Below are positions 56,674 to 64,000 of a stretch of DNA of 64,000 nt, in pieces. The DNA lies in assembly GCF_009730915.1 (NCBI RefSeq), contig NC_052477.1:23392578-23456577 (forward strand), written 5' to 3'. The translations under genes and the position numbers were made by a program. Under the pieces are notes generated by a model that worked only from the letters and a program-made list of their open reading frames with translations, was not told where the DNA came from and did not search any database. Every line of letters starts with the position of its first letter. The first letter of the stretch is position 1. This DNA comes from Dioscorea cayenensis subsp. rotundata (taxonomy: Eukaryota; Streptophyta; Magnoliopsida; Dioscoreales; Dioscoreaceae).

Positions 56674-57579
56674 CAAGGTTGTCAGACTCGGCCCGAGCAA
56701 TGATCCGGCTAAGTCCAGGGGTCAGGGGTCAATGGGTTCGACCGGGTTGAACCGGTGTTGAACCGGGGTCAATAATTAAATATAAACAATATTATAATAA
56801 TTAATAATGAGCAAATATGATATTAAACCCATAATTATATTATAAAAACCTATACAATTATGATATTTAAATTGATAAATGACCTTATATACAGTAGAGT
56901 TTTCTAATTATGTCATTTATTTTTATATTTTTTAAATATTTACAAATTTAGTATATTAATATATAATTATCGAATTTCTCTCGGTGTTATTTATTTATTT
57001 ATTTGTTTATTGGTTGATTTTGTTAAAATAAATAAGAAATTTAATTCACTAATTCTTATATCTCAATTGAGTTTTTATTTTGTTTTAAATTTTTTATATT
57101 TTTTATTTAATTAGAATATTTTAATTTTATATTTTTATAATAAAATTACACTCATTTATTGTTTTATTTTCTTAATAAATTAAATTTTTAGAAAGTATTT
57201 ACATAACACATTAATATATTTTATTTTTAAATATTAATTTTTGTTGGTATGTTTATGATATATATATATATATATATGTATATATTGTAATTCTATTTAT
57301 TGATTATAAATTATAAATTAATATTAATAAATATACATGATTTTGTGGTTTCTAATAAAAAAATAATAATAAATTATTAAATATTATAAAAAAAATTAAA
57401 TATTGTGACCCGATTGACCCGGCCGGGTCAACCGGTTCCCGGTTGAACCGCCCGGGTCACCGGGTTAACACCGGGTTTTTTAATACCCGGGTCAATGGGG
57501 TATACCCGGGTCGGCCACATGGCCGGTTCCCGGTTTTTCCGGTTGAACCGGCCGGGCCGGTCTGGGTCTGACAACCTTG
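56674..57579. mobile_element. hAT-type MITE, 906 bp, in the 5' UTR of the second CNL
   Basis: Ends CAAGGTTGTCAGACTCGGCC and GGGTCTGACAACCTTG are inverted. A perfect 8-bp duplication CTATTATG lies at 56666-56673 and 57580-57587; 8 bp is diagnostic for hAT. The outer parts are GC-rich with repeated 'ccgggt' and 'ggttgaaccgg' palindromes, while the middle is very AT-rich. No transposase. Confidence 0.88.
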
Positions 57580-57643
57580 CTATTATGTCTCAGCACTCTG
57601 ACACAATCTCAGCTGCCACTCGAATCACCGCTCGCCGGACACA

Positions 57644-58490
57644 ATGGCCAGAGTTTTTGCCAATGCCTTGGAGACGATCACCGAGTCATCCACGCTTCAC
57701 GCCCTTCAATATTTGGGACCCATATGGAGTGGAGTTGATAAGCAGCTTCGAAAGCTCTAGTACTCCTTGCTGCTTATCCAACCTCTTATTGAAGATGCAA
57801 AGGCGAGGCAGTTGACAGACAAGGCTGTTAGGTGCTTGCTTGTGTGGCTCAAAGATGCAATCTATGACGCTGAAGACATTCTTGACGAGGCCAAGACGCA
57901 TGAACTACTCATCCAGCGCAAAGCAGAGCTTTCTCGTCGCCCAAGAAGCAAGGTGCGTGAACTCTTTTCTCTTGATTATAACCCACTCTTGTTTAAACTT
58001 CAATTGGGGAAGAAGCTCAGAAATGTTAATGAGAGAATAAATGAGCTCAATAAGGAAATGTACAAGTTCAAACTCAGGGTAGTTGAAAACAACAGCAAAC
58101 CTTTGGGGAACAGGCCTCAAACCTACTCCTATGTGCATGAATCACAAGTCGTTATTGGAAGAGATAAAGATAAAGAGAAGTTGGTGCAGATGCTGATCCG
58201 TGATAGTTTTGATGAGAAAGTGGTTGTGGTTTCTGTAGTCGGTATATGGGTAAAATGACACTTGCTCAGTTGGTCTATAGAGATGAAGAAGTCCAAAAGC
58301 ATTTCCAACTGCATTTATGGGTATGTGTTTTTGATGATTTTGATGTGCCAAAGCATGTTGGAAAGATCATACATACAGCTTCTGGGAAAAAGTGTAACCA
58401 TACAAACATGGAGGTGCTGCAACGGAGGCTGCGAAAAGAATTGGGGCAGAAGAGATATTTGCTGGTATTAGATGATGTATGGAATGAAGA
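57644..58490 (+). pseudogene. Second CNL gene, disrupted N-terminal part
   Basis: The start ATGGCCAGAGTTTTTGCC matches the CNL at 19149 codon by codon. It has a TAG at 57758 (codon 39), then an open run from about 57767 with 'LKDAIYDAEDILDE' and 'TYSYVHESQVVIGRD'. The P-loop is 7 nt shorter than in the sister gene (about 58240-58256), destroying GMGGLGKTT and shifting the frame. The next frame (58246 on) reads 'TLAQLVYRDEEV', RNBS-A-like 'FQLHLWVCVFDDFD' and kinase-2 'LLVLDDVWNED'. Coding then stops at 58490, where the copia LTR begins. The rest of the gene, if present, is beyond 64000. Not functional. Confidence 0.92.
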
Positions 58491-59475
58491 TGTTAGTGCA
58501 ACCACACTATTATTAGCATAATTTGACACATAGTCAAGATGACGTGGCAATCTACGTGACATGGCAAAATTGATGATTTGGAGAGTATGGTGACATGGCA
58601 AGGAGTTCTGGCTTGCAAGGCAAACTATCTTGAAGATCTTGTTGGAGTTATTCAAGACCATATTTAGGAGATGTGATTGAAGACTAAATATGGAATGAAG
58701 GCTAATTGAAGACATGATTTGAAGAATTCTTGATGAAGATTGATTAAAGTCTATTAATGACAAAATTTGAAGACCAAACTTGGGTGAATTGAAGATCAAG
58801 TTTGGAGAATCCTTGAAGACCAAACTTGGAAGATTGAAGACTAAGTTTGGCAAGTTTCATGGAAGACGCACAAGGACGTGCGCCCCTTGCGAGGGGACTG
58901 CGTGATGAGGAACTGAGGAGGTAGGTTAGTTGCCGGCAGTCGGGATCGGGAGATTTGGCTGCATCGACTCGGACTAAGCATGACCGGGAGGTTGATGGGT
59001 CTTGAGGTCGTCCGCAACGTAACCAAAACTCAGTCAAGTCAGCAGTCAAGGCCATGTTGCAACTTATGTTACAACAGGAGTTACAACAGCTAGTTTTGGA
59101 AGATTTTTAAATTAGTAGCCACGGAGATTCCAAAAGTGGTATGCGCTATATTTGGGACGTTGAGACGTCTATATAAGCTACCTTGCTCGTAGATTGTAAG
59201 TGTGACTCGTGGAAGAGAGTGTGTGAGCACTAGATAATCTAGAGAGGGTAGTGATCTTTATTGTTGAGAGAGTGAGTGACAAGTGTTTGTACTCATGAAT
59301 TTTCACCTCTATTAGTGGATTATTTATCTCTGGGCTTGGTCCCCCCAGACGTAGGCAAGTGGATGCAGAACTGGGTTACCAATCTTGTGTGTCTCCTTCT
59401 TGCTTGGTTTGTGTGATTGTTCTTTGAGTGTTTTGAGTGTTCACTAAACCACAAACCACATCACCGGAACTAACA
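58491..59475 (+). repeat. 5' LTR of the copia element
   Basis: 985 bp, TGTTAGTGCAACCAC to GGAACTAACA, directly followed by the primer-binding site. A TATATAA box lies at 59170-59176, a likely U3 promoter. The target duplication would be GAAGA (58486-58490), but its partner is outside the window. Confidence 0.88.
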
Positions 59476-59477
59476 AA

Positions 59478-59489
59478 TGGTATCAGAGC
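59478..59489 (+). promoter_or_regulatory. Primer-binding site for initiator Met-tRNA
   Basis: TGGTATCAGAGC, the standard plant copia primer-binding site, two bases after the LTR. Confidence 0.92.
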
Positions 59490-59547
59490 ATTGGTCGCCA
59501 TATTAGCTTTGGTTTCAAAGTTGGTGAGGTCCTATCGAGTTCCATTA

Positions 59548-60952
59548 ATGGCCGAAAAAGAAGGAACTTCCGTTACACGACCACCGTTGCTTAATGGATC
59601 CAACTATCCATACTGGAAGGCATGCATGAAGGCTTTTATCAAGTCAATTGATGAGAGTGCATGAATTGCTGTAGAAGAAGGTTAGTCTCCTTTTACTCTA
59701 CTTGATGAAGACGAGAAGAAGATCTTAAAGATGAAAAGCAACTGGAGTACAGAAGATATGCAAAGAGCTAATGCTAATGAGAAGGCTCTCAATGCAATTT
59801 TTAGAGGTGTTGATGAGAACCAGTTCAAGTATATTGCCACATGCGAGTGTACTAAGAAAGCTTGGGTGATTCTTTAAACTATTCATGAAGGCATCAACTT
59901 GGTAAGAGAATCTAAACTCCAAATGTTGACAACCATGTTCGAGAATCTCAGGATGGGAGAAGATGAGACGATAGTCGTGTTCAATGCCAAATTGATGGAC
60001 ATATCAAATCAAGCCTACCAGTTTGGCAAGGAGTACACGGATAAGAAGCTAGTCCAGAAGACTCTTAGATCGCTTCCAAGGAGGTTCGATGCTAAAGTTG
60101 CTGCAATAGAAGAAGCAAAAGATATCACAACTATGAGACTTGATGAGTTGATGGGATCTCTACAAGCCTATGAGATGAATCTAAATTTAGGTAGAAGAGA
60201 AGAAGATATATCTTTGAAAGCTGAAGCAACAAGCCCAAAAGAGTTACAACAGACTGAAGACAAAGAAGAAGAAGAAGAAGAAGAAGAAGAAGAAATTGCC
60301 ATTTTAACGAGGGAATTGTGTAGATATTTCAGAAAAATCATGAAAGAAGACAAAGCTGATGATGCAATCAACAATCATACTTATTTACCTGCTGTGCTAA
60401 AAAACGTCAAAGGTTTCAGAAATTTCAGTGCTTTTGCAAGTCCAGTTATAACATCAATTGCAACATCTGGAGAAACTGTTTGTGAAGAGATTACTGAAAC
60501 CGATCTTCTGCATAGGTATGAACTCATGATAAATAAACTTGACAAAATGTTATTACAAAACAAAAAACATGCAAAAGAATTGAAAGAATGTCAAGAAAAG
60601 CTGAACAATGCTGAAAAGGCCATTAATAAAGGAAAAGCCAAGATTGAGGAGGTACCTTTTCAAACAGGTGTGACGCAACACCATATAAAAGAGACACAGG
60701 AGGCATGAAAATAAACAAGAGAAGTATAATAAGAAAAAGAGACGACAAAGAAGACAAGTATGCTTTCATTGTGGAAAAAGAGGCCATATAAGACACGAGT
60801 GCTACCAACTAAAGGAAGATATGAAGAATGGTAGAGTATTTGGAAAAACAAAGAAATGGATTCCTACATGTCATTACTGTGGTGTCAAAGGGCACATTCA
60901 TCTAAGATGTTGGAAGATGAAGAAAGATATGAAAGAAGGCAAACATAAGAAG
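59548..60952 (+). pseudogene. Copia gag, broken
   Basis: Starts MAEKEGTSVTRPPLLNGSNY. Stops occur at about 59662, 59683 and 59876; the frame is then open from 59899 to 60708. The capsid-like part 'KLMDISNQAYQFGKEY' is followed by a Glu run from a GAA microsatellite (about 60268-60294), and a Lys/Glu-rich probable coiled coil (about 60500-60640). Two CCHC zinc knuckles, CFHCGKRGHIRHEC and CHYCGVKGHIHLRC (60756-60910), lie in the next frame. Two knuckles and an extended gag fit the Sirevirus group. Confidence 0.85.
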
Positions 60953-63900
60953 TAGACACCATATACCAGAGAAAAGAAGAAAGAAAGCAAGAAGATATGG
61001 GTCAGAAAAGAAGATCTAGTGGGATACTCTTCAATAAAAAAAACCTCAAAAGACAACTGGTATTTTGACAGTGGTTGTTCAAGACACATGACAGGTGACA
61101 AAGGTTTTTTGATGAATTATAAAGAATGTCCAATTGGGCATGTAACTTTTGGTGATGGTCAGAAAGGTCAAGTAAGTTGGAAAAGGAACATTGATGGTTC
61201 CTGGGTATCCAAGACTGAAAAACATTCTGCATGTAGAAGGACTAAAGGTAAATCTTCTGAGTATAAGTCAATTATGTGATCGAAATTTGGTGGTAAAATT
61301 TACTCATGACAGATGTGTGGTCTATGATGAAGCTGGTCAGTGTGTTTTAACTGGTTCAAGATCTTCAGATAATTGCCATTTGATAGAGAAGTTGGAATTC
61401 TGTTATAACACATTTTGCGACATAACTGAAATTTGGCATTAAAAGCTTGAACATCTAAACTTCCGAAACCTGATGAAGATTACAGAAATGAAAGTTGTTA
61501 AGGAAGTACCCAAGCTCACGAAAAAGGAAGATGGTGTATGCGGACCTTGTCAACTGGGAATGCAAAGTCGTGCTTCTTACAAAGCGGTGCAAGACATTAG
61601 TACAACGAGAGTGCTAGAACTCTTGCATATTGATCTCATTGGACCCACACAAACAGAAAGCTTGTTAAGTAAAAGATATGTATTCGTGTGTGTTGATGAG
61701 TATTCCAGGTACACCTGGGTGGACTTCCTCAAGGAGAAATCAGATACTTTTGGAGCCTTCAAGAAGTTATGCATGCAACTTCAAAATGAGAAAGAGTGTC
61801 AAATTGGGAAGATTGTCAGAATCAGAAGTGATCATGGAAGAGAATTTGAAAATGCTCAGTTTGTAGAATATAGCAGAGATCATGGGATTCGTCATGAATT
61901 TTCAGCTCCAAAAACTCCTCAACAAAATGGTGTGCTAGAAAGGAAAAATCACACTCTCCAAGAGATGGCTCGCATTATGTTGAATTCCAAGAAACTCTCT
62001 ACAAGGTTTTGGACGGAAGCAATCAATACAGCATGCTACATCATTAATAGAGTGTACATTCGGCCTTCAACCAACATGACACTGTATGAAATTTGTAGAG
62101 GTAAAAGGCCAAATCTTAAATACTTTCACATATTTGGAAGCAAATGTTACATTCTGAATGATAGAGATCAGCTGGGAAAGTTTGACAAGAAAAGTGATGA
62201 AGGATTATTCATGGGATATTCAACTACTAGTAGAGCCTATCGGGTGTTCAATTCAAGAACCAAAAAGATGATGGAAACTATTAATGTTGTTGTTGATGAT
62301 TTCTCTGATATGGAGACTCAAAGCCCATCAAGTGAGCCAAACAAGCCTATCACTCAGAATCATGAATCAGCAAATGAAGAGTTACATGCAGAACAAGAAG
62401 TTGCAACACAAGTTACAACACCAACTACAACAACAAAAACTGCTCAGGATTCAGATAGACAGCAAGTTATAACTGATGTTGCAACTGAAGTTACAACAGG
62501 AGAAATGATCTTAGAATCAGATAAAGAAGAAATTAACAATGAAGAAGATAATGAAGACAACAGTCTTGAACCATCCTCAAGAATAAAGAAGAATCATCCT
62601 ATTCAGAATGTGTTTGGTAATGTGACTGAAGGAAGGAGAACCAGAAGCACTCAAAGAATTGATTATCGATAATTGGCCGGCTACACATGTTACATCTCTC
62701 TTATTAAACCAAAGAATGTCAAAGAAGCTTAAGTTGATGAATACTGGATGGCTGCAATGCAAGAAGAATTAAATCAGTTTGTTCGAAATGATGTGTGGAC
62801 ATTGGTCCCAAGGGCAAAGGATGTGAATGTTATTGGAACCAAGTGGATTTTCAAGAACAAGACTGATGACAAAGGCAACATCACTAGAAATAAAGCAAGA
62901 TTAGTGGCTCAAGGATATACTCAAGTTGAAGGAGTTGATTTTGATGAAACATTTGCACCAGTTGCACGCTTGGAATCCATCAGATTATTGTTAGCAGTAG
63001 CATGTTGTATGGGGTTCAAGCTACATCAAATGGATGTCAAGAGTGCTTTTCTAAATGGAGTTCTAAGTGAAGTAGTTTTTGTGGAGCAGCCAAAAGGTTT
63101 AGAAGATCCTCAACATTCAAATCATGTGTTCAAATTGAAGAAGGCTCTCTATGACTTGAAATAAGCTCCTCGGGCTTGGTATGAAAGGCTTACAAAATTC
63201 TTGCTTGAAAAGGGCTACCAAAGAAGGGGAGTAGACAACACTTTATTCATAAAGAAGTCCAATTCAGATCTTATGGTGGCACAAATATATGTTGATGATA
63301 TCATATTTTGTTCAACATCACAAAAGCAGGTGGATGAGTTTGTTCATCTAATGCAAGAAGAGTTTGAAATGAGCATGGTAGGTGAACTAAACTACTTTTT
63401 GGGTTTCCAAATCAAACAATGCAAAGAAGGAATTTTCATTTCTCAAACCAAATATGCACAGAACTTGGTGAAAAAAATTTGGCTTGGAAAAGGCTAGACA
63501 TATGAGAACACCCATGAGTGTGAATCAGAAGTTGACAAAAGATGAGCATGGAAAAAATGTAGACCCAAGTCTTTATAGAAGCATGATTGGAAGCTTACTC
63601 TACCTCACAGTCAGCAGGCTAGATATGTCTTTCAGTGTTGGAGTTCGTATACGATATCAAGCAACACCGAAGGAGTCTCATTCGAAAGCTATTAAACGTA
63701 TCATTAAATATGTTCATGGTACTACAGAATATGGAATTTGGCATTCAAAAGACTCCAACTCACATCTTGCGGGTTATAGTGATGCAGATTGGGCAAGAAA
63801 CATTGATGATAGAAAAAGCACCTCAGGAGGATGTTTCTACCTTGGTAACAACTTGGTAACATGGTATAGCAACAAGCAAAGTTCTATTTCCCTCTCCACT

Positions 63901-64000
63901 GCCGAGGTTGAATACATAGCAGCAGGAAGTTATTGTACACAATTGTAGTGGATGAAGCAAATGCTTGAGGACTTTGGCTTACAACAAGGGCTATTGACTA
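60953..64000 (+). pseudogene. Copia pol (protease-integrase-RT-RNase H), broken
   Basis: Protease 'WYFDSGCSRHMTG' (about 61060) keeps DSG. The integrase pre-domain 'KLEHLNFRNL' follows a stop at 61439. The integrase core (61473-62672) has 'HIDLIGPT', 'RSDHGREF' and 'QQNGVLERKN', keeping the D,D,E residues. A Thr/Glu-rich linker follows. RT (62748-63497) carries 'MDVKSAFLNG', a stop within 'LYDLK*APRAWY' (Gln codon to TAA at 63162), and the intact catalytic 'YVDDI'. RNase H (63484 on) contains 'GYSDADWA' and 'STAEVEY'. One frameshift lies near 63480. Degradation is mild compared with the gypsy element, so it is probably younger. Confidence 0.9.

Larger units (their letters stand above)
58491..64000 (+). 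mobile_element. Ty1/copia retrotransposon, Sirevirus (Maximus/SIRE)-like, right end outside the window
   Basis: Inserted right after the kinase-2 codons of the second CNL. 5' LTR, Met-tRNA primer-binding site, gag with two zinc knuckles, protease, integrase, reverse transcriptase and RNase H follow in copia order (integrase before RT). RT and RNase H wording ('QPKGLEDPQ', 'YVDDIIFCS', 'DWARNIDDRKSTSGGCF') is typical of the Sirevirus branch. The 3' LTR is not seen. Confidence 0.93.

Noticed and set aside
61577..61774. Minus-strand open frames opposite the copia pol
   Set aside because: Antisense shadows of integrase coding.

Overview
The window is nuclear DNA of a flowering plant. The evidence is long AT-rich intergenic stretches, spliced plant-type transposons, a coiled-coil NB-LRR (CNL) disease-resistance gene, a second broken CNL, and plant cytochrome P450, TGA-type bZIP and UFL1 relics. 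The species cannot be named from the sequence; nothing clearly separates monocot from eudicot. A run of exactly 1000 N (2093-3092) is a scaffold gap. No tRNA, rRNA, CRISPR or bacterial-style operon was seen.

Layout. 1-960 is the 3' flank of an unseen upstream unit, containing a decayed P450 on the minus strand. The same flank and P450 recur behind the CNL at 23925-25870. 2050-8050 may be one host gene: a telo-box 5' region, the gap, intron-like DNA holding a decayed PIF/Harbinger transposon (4814-7385), and a last exon ending in 14 Asp codons (7805-8013). 8813-9171 is a TGA-bZIP relic. 9665-17900 is a graveyard of 5'-truncated LINEs plus one LTR-like repeat. 17968-18744 is a MULE-type element with perfect 93-bp terminal inverted repeats, lying about 400 bp upstream of the CNL (19149-23354). 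That CNL is open for 962 codons, has three clustered +1 homopolymer changes and one stop in its LRR region, and then continues in the original frame.

25237-38909 contains a MITE, a 4.7-kb LINE split by an LTR-like element, and a Ty3/gypsy element nested in another LTR-like element. 39366-52984 is a nest of two Mutator-like elements (MULEs). An outer 1.1-kb Pack-MULE carries a fragment of the UFM1 ligase gene UFL1. It was split by a 12.5-kb MULE that carries its own decayed MuDR transposase, a solo-LTR-like insertion, a small element with the same terminal repeat, an 86-bp tandem array and a captured YCYVCD-family fragment. After one more LTR-like copy (53352-55926), a hAT-type MITE sits 64 bp upstream of a second CNL start (57644). 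That CNL has an early stop, a 7-nt loss in its P-loop, and a Sirevirus-like Ty1/copia element inserted just after kinase-2 (58491 to beyond the window end).

How it fits together. This is a tandem resistance-gene cluster (CNL plus P450 relic units) being duplicated and eroded by successive transposon insertions. Target-site duplications could be read for most insertions, so the nesting order is well supported. The only host gene with a largely intact coding region is the CNL at 19149. I see no undescribed biochemical system; the most unusual items are the gene-capturing MULE nest and the frameshift cluster in the CNL.
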